A stretch of DNA of 64,000 nt, from NCBI RefSeq assembly GCF_028583425.1, contig NC_072790.1:63574052-63638051 (forward strand), given 5' to 3'. The notes below the pieces were generated by a model. The model was not told the DNA's origin. It ran no database searches and worked only from the letters and a program-made list of their open reading frames with translations. The position numbers and the translations under genes were made by a program. Positions 45,229 to 59,440 of this stretch are shown here, piece by piece. Each line of letters opens with the position of its first letter. The first letter of the stretch is position 1. This stretch comes from Eublepharis macularius (Eukaryota; Chordata; Lepidosauria; Squamata; Eublepharidae).

Positions 45229-48084
45229 AGTTCTCCAAAGGTAGTTTCTAACCACACCACACCAGGGATCGCTTAACTCTTCAGAGCTAACTCCCTGTTT
45301 GACTAGGTAGAGAAATTCTCCTCTCTCTAGAAGATCTATCCCCTTTCTTTGGCCCAAATGGGAGTCTGCGCCTACTTCCCAAACTTCCTTTCCAACTCTG
45401 CCTCAGTTCTCCTGTCTGTGTTAAACTGTTCTCAGTCAGGGCTGAATCCTGAAACTGTCTCAACTCCTCTCAGCTAGGGCTGAAATTAGACTCCCCTCTC
45501 CCCAACATCCAGTTCAGAAGTCTTTCTCTGTTCAATTCATGCTATCCAGTCAGATTTCTTGGAGTAGCCTGTCACTCAAGGCTCTCTGTTTCTTTGAGGC
45601 ATTAACCCTTCACAGTTCTTCAGTTGTTTGTACAGCACTTCCAAGCTTTTAAAAAGTGCAGTCCATCACAGAGGTCTATCTAGTTGTGGGGCCAGGCTAG
45701 CCCTGCTTCTGTAAGCATAGGTGCCTTGAATAACTTGCTTGGTCATATCCAGCCATTGCCCCCCTATAGATCTAGCTATACCCATGACACCATGATAAAG
45801 CAATGTATATAAAACACTTTCTAACCATAAGTATGAAGCCTGTCAAGGGGTTCAATATCGGAAGTGGACGGTAGAAAATAGTCAATGCACCTGAAAGTAC
45901 AAAAATCAATACTCTAATGTATAGTCAATAAATATCATGTCACAAAAATGTATAAAGCCTTAGTCAAAAACAGTAATACAAGTAAATGAATAGCAGGCAA
46001 GCCGCTCCTTATAATCCAATCTTTCTAGTCCAACAAGTGTAGTCCTCCACTTGTGCATAAAGATGAGATAAAGGAACAGGTAAGGAAAGGAACAGGTAAG
46101 TCCATACGAACGAAAGTATAAAGTTCCACAGTAGGTAATGTTCTAACCTCTTCCTTTCAACAGGTATGTTGTCCCAGATGTAATATGGACATATGAGCTC
46201 CCTGCCCAACAACCTGGGCCAGCTGTTGCCAGTTGTTTCATGGGCAACACCTCTTCAGGGGCGGCAAACACCACCACCTGTGGTTATCAGTGTAAGAGAG
46301 TCAAAACTACAAACAATTCATAATCAACAGTATGCTCAAAGCAAAGTCAAAAGGCGGCAGCTAAGCACAAGCGGAGGACTAGATCACCTTGTATGGCATT
46401 TGAAGTAATATGATAATTAGTTAGCCAAGAATGTGTGCCCTTATCAAGTAGGGCAGTTAGCTATTGTTAGGAGATGATTTAAAAATCTATAAATATGGGA
46501 AGACAAATTAATCAAAAGCTTCTTCTCAGATGGGACCCCTTGCTCGTGACCTGCCTGTCTTTGGGTAAGGTACTTTTATGGACTCATGTAATTGCTCTCC
46601 TATAATTATCTATGTAACAATAGTGGATGGTATTGTTTGTTGGTGATCTAGTTAATGTTAAAAAGTAACAGTTATGTTTAAATAAAATATTAAAATGGAA
46701 GCAGAGTCTTGGGTACTTGTGTACTGTAGCCATAACAAACCTAAGACATTACTGAGGTGTACGTCTTGCCAGGAATTAAATAATCTGATAGAGGAAAGCT
46801 AACTAGATGCTAACTAGAAGCCTAGGGATCCCTAAGTGAATGCCTGTATCTGAATCAGGCCTGATCAGAGTCATCAGGAACAAGCTGGATGTTGATCTGA
46901 TCTGGCTTTAATTTTAATATTTACTGCGTTTGATCATATGTATCTTATGTTCTTGCTCAAGCGTTCCTATGACAGAAAAAAACATAACTGATACAGGCTA
47001 TTGTCAAATTAGCTGAAATGTCACTATTATGTGTGAAAGTGATGCCTACCTCACTGCTCACATTCCTGTTTGTCATGCATTTCCCAGGTGATTCATCCCC
47101 TGGAAATGTTCATTACTCCTACATAAAATGTTGCGCTTCATCTTTTTTTCCTCCTGGATGGGTTTGTAAGTGGCTGGGAAATGAGCTTTGAATTAGTTGA
47201 TAGGGAGAACACAATCTAATAAATACACACTGTTTGCAGTTGAATCCTTGTTCATTTCTGATACATAAAACTGACTTCACACAAATACTGATTACAATAG
47301 GAGTACTTTTGCAATAACGCGACATTAAAGAGTAAAATATGAAAACAAATTTAACAAATCTTTGGAAAGAGCCTGATCCTATAAGTCATTATACTGGCAA
47401 TTCATTGCTATGGGGATCTGTACTATCTACAGGGTGCTATGCCAAATAGGCCACACCTATGAGAATATATGGTATTTACTTTTCATTGCAACTGTTGGCA
47501 TATCTTCTTTTACCAAAGCAACTTTAGATTCCCATTCAGAAGGGTATATTAGCTAGTAATAAAAGGCAATGGTTTCATTGGAACATAGTTCTTAAACTAA
47601 GCCCCTAGCAATACAGTCAAGTCTCTACAGGTTGGCTCCAGCACTGAGCTCTTTGAAAATCAGTTGGATCTAGCTACAGATAATGGCCTAAAGAACCTTA
47701 GAACAAAACCAAGACTGCTCTTTTTAGGGCACTTGATTTCATAATCAACTTTTTAACCACTTTATGGACCATTCTTAAGTTCTTTAAGACATTTCTTCAA
47801 GATATTTCTTATGGAGAATTCTTATGTTCTTTAAGATATTATATTTTGATAGTCCTTGTAATGTATATCCTTAATTTTTTGTATATTAAACCTTTGTTCC
47901 CTTTTTCCTTTTCTGTACCCCTTTATTTGTTTTTTAAATAAATAATAATAATAAAAAAGATTTATTTAAAAGCATAGATATTTTCTTAATTAGTTTCCCC
48001 CCCCTTTATTTTTGGGTAAAATGTGAAATGCTATGTAACAATTTCAAAGATTTCACTGATGACTTTTAAAAATTCTTTATTAGG
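45229..48084. other. Anonymous sequence
   Basis: No gene or clear repeat recognised over 2.8 kb. Confidence 0.35.
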
Positions 48085-48135
48085 CATTTATAGCTTACCT
48101 TCCTTATTGAGACTCGAGGAAGATTAAAACTAAAA
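48085..48135 (-). mobile_element. L2-like LINE 3' terminus fragment
   Basis: TTTATAGCTTACCTTCCTTA then TTGAGACTCGAGG is the inverted LINE 3' end seen at 24175. Confidence 0.5.
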
Positions 48136-48636
48136 ATAATGCAGTACTATGAACTTTTTGGGGGGAGAGGAAAATAGCTTTACACACCAATTTTGTACTT
48201 TAATCCAGGTTTTGGAACGATCTATGGCCCAATGCAGTATTTGGAACTGCATCTAAAACTATGGTTTTAGTTAACTGTGGGAAGAAAAAGGTTGCCATGT
48301 TTTTAATATGATTATTCAGCAATTTTATGATTAAACAGACCAAAAAAAAGGTTGTGAAAAACTGGGTGTGGGGAGGGGAAGTCACATTTGTAACACTATG
48401 CAGACAAGCTTGTACCTGTTGCTAGACTTCCATGTCATAGAGGTTATTCGTTTAAGTTGAAAACATTTTTATACTCCATTATAAAAGGATTGTTTGAATT
48501 ACTCTTCACCGCCTTTTAAAATAAACCAATATTCTTTTTAGACCGGGACCTGAAATAGTGGTTTATAAAGCACGCTATACAGACAGCTATTTTTTTTCCT
48601 GTGACACAGTATAGTGTTATGTCTATTCTTAGAGTA

Positions 48637-48790
48637 TCTCTACACAGGGACGCTCAAGTGACTTACTTTCTGTGCGGTCTTGTATTCGTGTGTACTCTGT
48701 CTCCCTAGTGGTGCATGTGTATCCACAATGGAAGAACAAGTGTAAGATTTTTCACTTGATCCTACTCGTGTAAGATGTCTTGTGTAGAGA
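48637..48790. mobile_element. Short MITE-like element with TCTCTACACA ends
   Basis: Left end TCTCTACACAGGGACG and right end CTTGTGTAGAGA are inverted for ten bases, with partial pairing inside. 154 bp, no ORF. Confidence 0.5.
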
Positions 48791-51000
48791 GAATCTTACT
48801 GGAGGTAGAACTTGTTCAAGATTATATTTTTATAAGTGGGGACCCACAAGTACTTGCAGAGGGTATCTAATTTTCCCATATATCCCCTCCCCCACTATTT
48901 CCTCTTTCCCTTCCCTGGCAGACACTGTAGCCTGCTTCCTTTTCTCCTTCCCACCCACCAGCCAACCTACACTTATTTGCTCCTGTCTTCAGCATTCCCA
49001 GTAGGTCCAGGCTGGGCTGTATAGTGGCTGCTGGCATGGGACTTGACCAAATTGTGTGGGTAGTGGGCTCCAGGGGTTGCTTCCAGGCCTGATCAAGTCC
49101 TCCTCCATCAGAGAAGGGGAAAGAAGGTGGGGCATTTCTAGGACTGTTTTGGGCTCTAAATCCAGCCCTGTCCCCATGCCAAAGGTTTGCTTTACAGAAA
49201 CCAAGTAACGCTCAGCAATATTGTTATGATTACCTATCTCTGAGAGCTCAGTATTATTTTCTTTAAGATGCAGGTGGTATTTCTAGTCTTTTGGGGAGTT
49301 TTAATCCTCCAGTGTGTTTTTTCTATATTTCAGAATTTTCTGCAAGCCTAGCCTTCAGGTCTGCAGAGAAATCCCTCCTATCTGTCCATAGCTCCATTTT
49401 GTGCATTTATTGATCATATATTCTATGGCATGGTATATGATTTGTTTCTCTGGCATTCATGTTGTATAGTTTTAAACATTAATTTTGTATTTAATCCAGT
49501 TTTTCCAACTATCCATGGCCCAGTTGGACAATTCTTCCCTCCACCTTCTCCTTATACTTCCTGCCTCACCCATGAGGCACCTTCAACATTTCAATTTCCG
49601 TATGTGTGTAATGTTTAAATAGGATGTGCACATATAAAATTTAATGTGTCTAAATATGTATTACATACATATGTATATATGTGTGTGTGTTACAACAGTC
49701 CATTGTTGGTTCCCAAATGGGAGGTGAGCAGCCCGACTGAACACTATTATTTGAAACAGGGGTGTTCAAATGTTTTGCATTTTAGGGCCACATTGAGATA
49801 CAGACCAAGATGGGATCTGCCCCTTTTACGGAGGCCATCGTCTCAATATTGATGAAAATTAAATATGGCAATGCTCTCAATTACCACACCCCAAATTTAA
49901 AATTGCACAAGCTATATAAACTATATATAACCACCAAACAATTTAAAGAACTGTGCTTATCTGAGATTCGTATTAGAGCTATAAAATGGCACTAGTCAGC
50001 ATTTTACATGTTAATATGAAATGTGAAGTTGTGACTTGTGGTACAAAATCTGTCCAGGATTAATGCCTTTTTTGTACTCTACTCTCTGTCGTCACTTTTA
50101 AGTAAGGCTCAAGTGCTTCCTCTCAGGGCTTTTGGCACATGCAGGAACTAGCTGATCCCAGCAGCAACTATGCATATCAAAATCCCTGAGGAAGGGCTGG
50201 GCCTCTGCTTAAGAGGCTAGACTGAACTGACAGCTCTCCAACCCTGCTGATCTGGGTATTCTGCAACCCCTAATTTGGTCAGGGTCTTTTATAATTTTTT
50301 TAATCATCTTTCATACCATAGTTTGGGCACCTCGGGGCTAACACATGTACACTAAATTCAAATATGCCGCAGGTGGACATCTAAAGGTGAGAGGTGAGAG
50401 AAATATACCCAGTGGGCAGGACAGGAAGGTGTGATTTTACTCTTCTATTATACTTTGGGATAAGGCTGGGAATAACTGGTCCTAAACTGTGGTATGTCAA
50501 CAACGTTATCAGATTCATGTTAAAGATATGAATAACATTATGCTTCATGTTAAATGTGTCTTTACAAAAGAAAAGGGGAAAAAAGAATAGCAAATTGTAA
50601 GTGCTTTTAATATTATTAAATACTCATAGCCATGAGGTCCCGATCTGAGGATACTTAAATCAGGAGACTGGAGCCATGAATGGAAGACAGATCTTTGTAC
50701 ACACCTGAAAAATAGCCCAAGTTTGCATAAAAATCTGAAATCTTAAAAAAAATACATTGAAGGATTTAAAAAATTCCAAAATGATAAAAGGAGCACCTGT
50801 AGCTTTAACCAGATGCCCTCAGTGACTGTTGCTAGGCAACCATAACAGTTTAGTCAATATTCCAGGCTTGGTTTTTCTCAGTTAAAGGCAGGGGTAGAGT
50901 CCTTTTCAGGGCTGTTTGGGCCTTTAAGGGAGGACTCATTGGGGCAAAGCTGTACTGGCATAGTCCCCTAGGAAAAAGGAGCCAGATTGCAGAGGCCAGT
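48791..51000. other. Anonymous sequence
   Basis: No gene. CAGGGGTGTTCAAA at about 49759 resembles a hAT terminus without a partner. Confidence 0.35.
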
Positions 51001-51009
51001 CATGACCAA

Positions 51010-51160
51010 ACAGCAAAGAGTTAACAGAGTCCAAATGTCCGGGGTTCCAGAAAAGCCAAAAGTCAGGTCCAGTCCAAAGGTCAGAGTTCCAGAGAAGTTA
51101 CAAGTCACTTCCAATCCAAGGGTCAGAGTTCCAGAGCTAGGGTACCAGCAAGGTCAGTGG
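51010..51160 (+). repeat. Short tandem repeat with GGTCAGAGTTCCAGAG core
   Basis: Three related units of about 40-50 bp (around 51030, 51078 and 51120) share TCCA(G/A)GGTC or GGTCAGAGTTCCAGAG. Origin unknown. Confidence 0.5.
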
Positions 51161-51714
51161 AGCAGCCATGAAGTGTACTAGTTTCTTCCACAAACTACTG
51201 CTCCTTCCAGCCATTTTTATGGTAAAGTCTTAATGAACTAAACTGTCAACCACTTATTGGCAGACATCCTGAATTTATTCATTCGTCTTAGTCATTTGAC
51301 AGTTGCTGTTGGCTCATGAGCGGTGCACGCCTTTTGCGCTCATGAAGCTCTTACCTGTCTCGGACAGCACCGGTGCTGCAAGGGTGTCAGCAAAGAGGAA
51401 GGGGAAGAGCGGGTTTCTGCAGCCTTGTTGGCTGCGTAAGAGTTCCCTGACACTGGGTCTGTTACAGCTGAAGGTTGTGCTAGTTGATTAGTTTGTAAGT
51501 GCATCAGACTCACGGTCAGCTGCAGCTGGGTCAGTTTGGGGAAAAACTGCAGGCAGCTCTTCATCTGATGACTCTTCACTGAGCACAGGACAAGGCTGAC
51601 TTACGACACAGGCCCAGAAGCAACCACCAGGTGACTTGATACCACAAGACTTTAATGACTCACCCAGGCCTGGATGCTTGCTACTGTTTAACAGCTCCCC
51701 CCCCTCAACAAAAG

Positions 51715-51941
51715 CCAGTGTAGTACACTGGTTAGAGTTTCAGAGTAGGATGTTGGAAACCCAGGTTCAGATCACCACTCTGCTGTGGAAGCTCACTGAA
51801 TGACTTTGATCCAGTTATACACTCTCAGCCTAACCTACCTCTCTGAGTTGTTGTGAGGATAATATGGAGGAAAGCATAATAATGTAAACTGCTTTGAGTC
51901 CCTACTGTGGAGAGAGGCAGTATATAAATGAAGTAATTTAA
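51715..51941 (+). mobile_element. tRNA-derived lizard SINE
   Basis: Head AGTACACTGGTTAGAGTTTC, B box CAGGTTCAGATCACC, body CTCTCAGCCTAACCTACCTC, GAGTTGTTGTGAGGATAATA and tail GGCAGTATATAAATGAAGTA. Near full length, moderately diverged. Confidence 0.88.
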
Positions 51942-53212
51942 GAAATACAGGTGAAGATGCGAGCCACATAAAAGGTAAGTGGTTTACTGAGTTTGAAAGA
52001 GAGAAGGATGGATGTAGGAAAAGGTAAGCATGTTGAGGCTGCCAGGAAGAAATAAATGTGGGGAAGGGGATAAAGGGAAAAGCAAAGTACCCCCTGCAAA
52101 TCCATGCAGGTTCCTCACCATGAAACAGGGACAGGCTCGGTTGGCAACCCGCAACTGGGCCATAGGGGAGAGGCTGTGGTGGGGAGGTGAAAATTAGGTG
52201 GGGGGCAAATAAAGGGGAGTTGGAAGGAGAGAAGGAAGGAGAAGGGGTGAAGGGAAAGAAGACTTGGTGAGGAGTGGAAAATGAGATGCCCCCCAAAGTC
52301 TTGTAGGTCCACACTTGTATATACTAATAGCCAAGTGGCCCTAATCAGCAGATATTTAAATCCATGGATCGAGGCCACCTTGACACAACAGAGATTTTTC
52401 TCCAAACTTGGAGGACCCCACCCCCCCCAGGCTTGCAGAAAAATCTGAAAATGAAAAAGGGGGAGTGGGAACAGGCCACCATTGAACTTACCTGAGGGTT
52501 CCCATCCCAGCCACTGGCCTTTGTCTTAGGCCTGGACAACCCTGAGCCTAGCCATGTTAGCAGGGAGTCAGGCCAAGCCTGGATATGATGGCAGAGAGCT
52601 GCTCTAAATCTAGGCAAAGCGGCAGTGACCCAGACATCTCAAGGCTGGGTGCAACAGCTATGAGCAGCCGAGGCCCACCTGGGAGCCACAATGTAGGAGG
52701 GAGGAACTGGGAGGTGTCTTTAGGAGTGGGGGGGGGGCAAACCCTTTGCCACTCCGAATCCCAACACCTTTCCCCTTCATACTCAACAAACATCCTTCTC
52801 CTGATGAGGGGATAGGGAGCTCGCCAAAGCTTCCTGCAACCCCTCCTGTGATTCTTCTACTGAAGTGATGTGGGCAGCTACGTGGCCACCTTGCCACTTT
52901 GCTGCTCCAGTCTCCCACCTGCCTTCACTATTTCAACTCGGGAACTATGGGGGGGGGGCTACCATCCTCTGCTGGTAGTGAAAGTGATGGTGGGGTGGTG
53001 AGCCCAACGTGGCTCTCTGCCCCCACAATTCTCACACACACACCCTTGTGACAACTGTCCTGTAAAAAAATGCTTTGGGGTATATAAAGAAACACTCTAT
53101 CGGACCTGTACTGTTTAATCATAAGAGCCTTATTGTAAAACTTGCTTTTCATATCACAGCATGATCTACCCAATGATTCTTGTGGCTACAGACTCATGCA
53201 AACATGTTATGA
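51942..53212. other. Anonymous purine-rich and mixed sequence
   Basis: Several GC-rich ORFs on both strands overlap one another without homology cues. None is supported as a gene. Confidence 0.35.
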
Positions 53213-53297
53213 TAATGCCATCCTAAGCAGAGTTACCTCTCTGGAAGCTCAATGGTATCAACATACTTAGAAGTGCGTAACTATGCTAAGGATGGAC
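53213..53297. mobile_element. Degenerate copy of the palindromic CCTAAGCAGAGTTAC repeat
   Basis: GCCATCCTAAGCAGAGTTAC and TAACTATGCTAAGGATGGAC are imperfect inverted arms. A younger relative lies at 62644-62733. Confidence 0.55.
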
Positions 53298-55780
53298 CTG
53301 CAAATGAGGGAATTGCTGATCCCAGGAAGAAAGGATTATATGGTTGTTTAGTCAATGGGATTATCTCATGACTGGAAAACATTTAATAAGAATGAGCTGT
53401 TAAAACATATGTTCTGAAACTGGCCTGTATTCACCTTTGCCTTTGAGTATTCATGGAGACAATTTCACAATACCGCTGATGCCTGGCAATTGTATGAATG
53501 GGTGATGATGAATGAGAAGCTACATTTAGTTTAGGAAATATCAGAAACAGGAAAGGTTATTTGAGCACTGGCCTTATTAAAATGCAATTATATTTTGTTG
53601 ATATAAGTTAAAGAAAAGCTGGGAAACTAGATAAAGATTTTATTTGGGGCAGTGGTCTTTTTAGTTCTTCATAGCTGCATAGTACCTTAAATACTAATGC
53701 AGGCCTGTATCACAGCATTCTGGTATTTTCCACATGGCACTTTTTCATCAGTCCTGGCCCCATACTGCACTGATTTCTCTCCAGTCTATCTCTGTACAGT
53801 TATATAGCTCTGATCTATTTTATGGAGACATAGCCTCCCAATATCCCCCCGCCCTTGCACTAGTTATTGATTGAATAGAAATCTATTCACAAGATAATTT
53901 AAAATTATATAAAAATTAGGTCCTAAAGTCCCTACTAACCCCACAAATCTGGTGGGATAAAAATACTTTTAACCTGTTTATGATAAAAGACCAGAAATGA
54001 ACATCTATGGACTCTCATATTTAGAGCCATCCAACATTATCAGTTATTTTTGTGTATTAAATGCATATTAGTTATGCATTATTAAATCAAACTGGCTCCG
54101 AAGTTAGCTTACAAAAAAATTGAAATTTCAGTGAGGAAGGATCAAACTCAATCAAAAGTAAAATAGTTAATACTTGCACAGTGATTTCTTTCTTCTTTGG
54201 GAATGGTATGGGATGCAGCAAGATCTGCAGGAAGGGGGAAGAAATTGCTTCCCCTTCTGGGACTCCACTTGCAGAAGAGGGGTTTTGCACCCATGCAAGT
54301 TCAAAAGCCATTACATAATCATATATACTTGTGCTTGCCTTAGGCACAGTGGATCCACACTTTCCCTTGATCTTTCAAACCCAGTACCCTTCCTCTGCAG
54401 GTTGGGACAAGAGCAACACTGAAAACAAGATCAGAGATAGATCAGTATTTATTAACATACATGTTTGTAAATTTTAATTGTGACAACCTTGCCAAGGTTA
54501 TCTGAAACTGCAGCACTGAATTTTGTGCCTTTTAAAACCATAAATAAATGCAGCAAAATTGTTAGTCTGGCATTACAAGCAAACACAACATCAGACTTGC
54601 TGTATTTGTTCATCTCTAATTATTAATTCTAAACAATTAATTCATTATAAACACAGCCTCTTGCAAAATTCAATACTGTGCGTTTTAGTCATTGAGGACT
54701 TTTTCACGGACTCCTTTCTCTTGCTAACTGGTGCATCTGCTCATGAAAACAAACACATGTCTCAGTGCCTGACTGTCCTTAGTCTTTGTCTAATTCCACG
54801 TGGAGAATTTTCCGTTTCAGCCACCCAACGCGTGGGGGGTTTTTTTTGGTTTCCACACCACATTGTCCTCCATTCTTGCCCAAGTCATGCACAGTACATT
54901 CTTTCCACAAAAACTTTAAATCTGAAAAAAAGATCTTTCCCAGTATAATGTTGCCAGGATGAACAATTTCCTGAGCCCCAAAGGGAAGGTATACCTTGTG
55001 TCTGAGTGGAAGGAAATGTCCTCTTCCTCTGCATTCACAGTGAACTACCTGCCCGAGGGTTTATTTTTAATTTTAAGGGTGGGGGGAGGATCAGGGGAAC
55101 ATCATAACGAAGTTGCTAGAGTATGGCAATATAAAAGCAGGGAGACTTGGGAGGGGGAAATCAGCACCATTGTTCAATGCCGCAGTAGAGCCCAAATATA
55201 TAGGATGAACACATTACACAGTGAGATTGGGGGGAAGGGAATCTGTCCCAGTGTCTTGTTCAGCACTGCAAATGATTGAATGCACTTTTTAAAGGGGGGG
55301 GGGGATTATGCTGTTCTCGAGCAGCTCTATACACACATCAAAAATAAAAAAGAAGGGTGGGTGGAGAAACATGACAGCTGCAGGCAGCGGGATGACAATA
55401 CAATGCACATGTGGTGTGAAAGGGAAATCATGGCTAATAATTGTGGAAAAAAACAAATTACTATGAATCGAACAACCATCACACTGGCAGCTTGACCACC
55501 ATGGAACAGCCTCCTTGTGGAATCAGCCTTGGTTGTATGTTTACACTGTGTGCGTGTGTACATCCTGCATCCTTGTTTCCCCCATATATAACTCATTGCT
55601 ACTATCTTGAGCTATTCCGTTAAACCCAAATGAAGTCCTTGATCCTAAAATGTCCACATATGTTTGAAAACGAAAAGTGCTAAATTACATTTAAACTGAC
55701 ATGTAATTTCTAAATAATAAATATGATCATAACATACACATGTAGCAAGTGATGAGGAAAGGTGCATTTGTTGAATATTT
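53298..55780. other. Anonymous AT-rich sequence
   Basis: No gene or clear repeat recognised. Confidence 0.35.
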
Positions 55781-56110
55781 GCCTGGTCATTTACTATTAT
55801 TTATCAATTTATCTATTTACTACATGAGGCAGCTTACAGCATCTAACCAAATAAAACTGTAAAATAATCAATCTATTAAAATAACTATCCAGTAATAGAA
55901 CCAATCCACATCAGCAGCAGTACATTATAAAATCAAAAACAACACAGTAATTAAAATAACAGGTACTGTAGAAAACCATGGCTTAATCAGGTATGTAGCA
56001 ATATATTATAAAAGACTTGGAAAACCTAAAATGGCTAAGAAATAAAATAACTAAAAGGTGAGAGAGAATTTAGGTAAAGCCCTGGGCAAATAAAAGTAAT
56101 TTAACTTGGT
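55781..56110 (-). mobile_element. Possible LINE 3' fragment, minus orientation
   Basis: TATTTATCAATTTATCTATT then ACATGAGGCAGCTTACAGCA and an A-rich run of AATAAAACTGTAAAATAATC type are typical of inverted LINE or SINE 3' ends. Family not resolved. Confidence 0.35.
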
Positions 56111-56171
56111 GACTAATATCCAGAAGAATAATGAGCAGGTGTGCTTCCACTATACATAGATCCAGAGAAGT

Positions 56172-56381
56172 TAGCCGTGTTAATCTGTAGTAGCAAAATC
56201 AAAAAGAGTCCAGTAGCACCTTTAAGACTAACCAACTTTACTGTAGCATAAGCTTTCGAGAACCACAGTTCTCTTCATCAGATGCAAACACATCACACAT
56301 CTGACGAAGAGAACTGTGATTCTCGAAAGCTTATGCTACAGTAAAGTTGGTTAGTCTTAAAGGTGCTACTGGACTCTTTTT
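56172..56381. mobile_element. Fold-back element with about 84-bp arms
   Basis: The left arm 56201-56284 and right arm 56298-56381 are inverted copies with only a few mismatches (for example AACCACAG versus CTGTGATT, and TTCATC versus GACGAA) around a 13-base loop. Left of it lies GTGTTAATCTGTAGTAGCAA, often found next to this repeat. One-armed relative at 40634. High arm identity suggests a recent origin or hairpin gene conversion. Confidence 0.85.
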
Positions 56382-57059
56382 TATTTTTCCACCATACAGT
56401 ATTCTTTACCTAGGTTTGAATCTCCCTGCCCTCTGTCTCAATTCATACAACCTCTCTTCCCTCCAAAAGCAATCTCATTTTATGGAATTGGCTCATGAAT
56501 GGCATCTTCCTGGGTACGCATCTGTGCTCTTTGAATCCTCAGTGACCACTAAAGTAAGCTTTTGTCTAAAGTAAGCTTCTTGCCTGCTCTAGGGACACTT
56601 AAATTTTGTGAGCTATCTGGCACAGGACATGTGGCCATGTTGTTGTTTTTTGAACATACATTATCCTCTCCCTGGACTGTTGGTTTGGACCCTACTAGAC
56701 TTCAGAACTTACAGCAATAAACCGCTCTTACCCTCCACTCTGCCTCACATGAATGGAATAAGTTGCTTTCTATGAGGTACTTTATTTTTATTGCTCTGAT
56801 TTGCCGATTCCCCTGTCTTGAAATTGTATTATTTCCCTTAATATTGAGTAATTTTGATATGAGCTTGTTTTGAAAAAGACCATATTCATAGTCACGTTCT
56901 AGGGCACATGTCTATTCTGACTGTGTAGTAATACAAAGAGAGTATAAGGCTAGCAGAGAGCTAGAGGTAAGTGGTGGACTGCAGAACCTCACCAGTAATT
57001 TATATACAAGATGCACACGCAATTTTTCACTTCCTATTTTATTATTTATATCATACATA

Positions 57060-59440
57060 TAAAATTGATTGTTAATCATAGATAGTGAAAGGTATTTACA
57101 TAAGGGCTTATCTGACTTTTGGTGGAAAGTCGCAAAAACAGCATTTCATCAAAATGATTTTTTAGCAAATAGAATGATGCTTGGAATAAACTCACGAGTT
57201 TTTAGGGGAATTGTCGATTATACCATGGATGGCACAGATCTTAAAGATGTGTTTTGGAACAGATGACACTCAGAATATTCTTTACTTATACAGTGCTTTT
57301 AAAAGTTATTTAAAGAGACATTTTATTGTTGGTTTTGTTGAATATGGTCTGCTAGATAAAGAAGTCCTTTATGAAAAAAGATGCTGAAACAACTGTGGGC
57401 TGCTTGGCCGCAGAAGAGGAATGAACAGAAACATGCTTTAAATAAGGAAATATCAAAGGATGAAGTTGTTGTTTCAGATATAACTGACAACCACACATTG
57501 TTAATGGGACTACCCAATACTTTCATGACTGAAAACCAAATTTAGAGTACACTACTCTGGCTTTAAATGTTTTCATAAAGGTTGAAGAAATAGGACTACA
57601 TCTCAAAATATAGCGATGAAAAAAACAAAATTGGGGAGATTATATTTTCTAAACAAAAAAGTACTTGCCAAAAACCGCCCTGCTTTCTACAAATTATTTA
57701 GAAATGGTTAAAATGTTACATGACAGTCATGATAAATACTCTTATTCAATCAAATTATAATAATTGATGAGATGTTTCAATATGACAGATGGACATGTCA
57801 GTAGCATGACATAAGTGCAACATTTATTAAGATGCATTTATCCTGAAGTTAACATTTCAACAGACACATTAAAAAGCCATGCCACATAAACAGTGGAAAA
57901 AAATCAAGGGGACTTGCTATGGAACTAATACAAAACTAGCTCTTATTGAAGGCAATTCTTTATTAAGGAAACTTATCAATGCTATGGTAGCTTCTTAATA
58001 TATTGACAAAGGAAAGAAAGCCAGAAATAAAATATTAAAAGCTGTGGGAAGAAAGTCTGCAAGAGGGTTGCAGGCCCTCTTGCGGACTTCATATATTTAT
58101 GAAAATATACCAAGCTATACAAATGACAATTGGATAAGTATCAAGTGGTGCATACATATGATGTTATCTATTTATCATTTTCCAAACATTTAGAACTATT
58201 TGTAGAAGAGATTTTAAATGTTTCTATTCTGGGTTTGGTGTCTATCCAGCAGTGTTACCTGCTGAGCTGCCGAACAAACCAGAGGTGCTAAAATATTTCA
58301 CCTGGGAGTGCAACTTTGACAACTAGTAATGTTGTTATTAGAACAACTGAATATGTTTTAAATTCAGTTGTTCTTCTGCAAAGAATTCCATGGACCAAGA
58401 CATGATAAATACTTTAAAAAATACTGATTGAAACAAGCGGTCAAGATTTTTAATGCTGTCAAGCAAAAAAAGTTAGTCAAAGACACATGAAATTCAACTG
58501 AGTGGCAGGACATGATTTGTTCAGTGGACATGCATTGAAACTTAACATTGAAAAATGTTTGGCTTGTAGGAATAACATCACAAGTTTTCTGTACACATGG
58601 CTGCACATCTTTGTGAAGACCTTAACTATCTCTCCAGTTCCAAATGACACCAAAGTGACAAATAGTTCAGATTAAGGAAGAATTCTCTAGTAATACTACT
58701 AGTGATAGAGGTCTCCTAATGCAATTTTGCCACTTTGAAGCAGAAAGCTTTGGTGTTGCTCCTGAGCCAAAAAAGGCTAATATAGCTGACAGAGAACATT
58801 TAACATATAAAACACAAGCAGGGTCAAGAAGTATGTGACCTATTACTTTCTGTTCACCCAGTAACAACCCATGATTCTGCTTTCAGATTACATGGTGTTG
58901 ATAAAAATATGGCACTGATAATTATCAAAAAATGAAAATTTAAAAATAAAAACCTTTTATTTCAAACGAATGAAAACGTTATCATTACTGAGATTACATG
59001 GTATAATATTTAAAAGAACTGTAAGTGGGCTTTGCAAAAACATCACCAATTTCCTACAGCAAAATCCTCTCCATACTTGTAGCAACTTCCACCAACTCCT
59101 ACTGCAGCAAATATCACTAGGCTAAATATCAAGTACAAATATGGACAACAGTCAACTTGTGACTCTGAAAAATGGCAATAGAAGATCCAACAGAACTGAT
59201 TTATCCAGTTCTGGATTTGCATTCATCATTATTATCACTGCTTAATGTAAATCTAACTGAAAAAATAACATTGAAAAATCTAAGAACAGTTACAGGAAAA
59301 ATGTATGCAGTTACACATGTAAAATTTAGCATGGCGTGGAATTCTCTAAATATGCAAAATGTACATACATGTGTGATAGAGCAGATGTTTAGAAAATACT
59401 CATTTGGCTACTGTTCTTATTAATCTAATGCTTACAAATG
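57060..59440 (+). pseudogene. Degraded coding-like fragments, unidentified
   Basis: Several + strand stretches read like protein but are broken by stops and frame changes. They include a 65-codon frame at 57069-57266 with FWWKVAKTAFHQNDFLANR, an open stretch near 57900-58080 with KLALIEGNSLLRKLINA, one near 58680-58830 and an 83-codon frame at 59172-59423. The order on one strand suggests a decayed processed pseudogene or transposon ORF. I do not recognise the parent. The evidence is only codon-like texture, so this may be wrong. Confidence 0.3.

Noticed and set aside
51835..52314. 159-codon minus ORF
   Set aside because: It covers the 3' half of a SINE and adjoining purine-rich DNA. Its Ser/Pro/Phe-rich texture is the complement of a G/A-rich strand.
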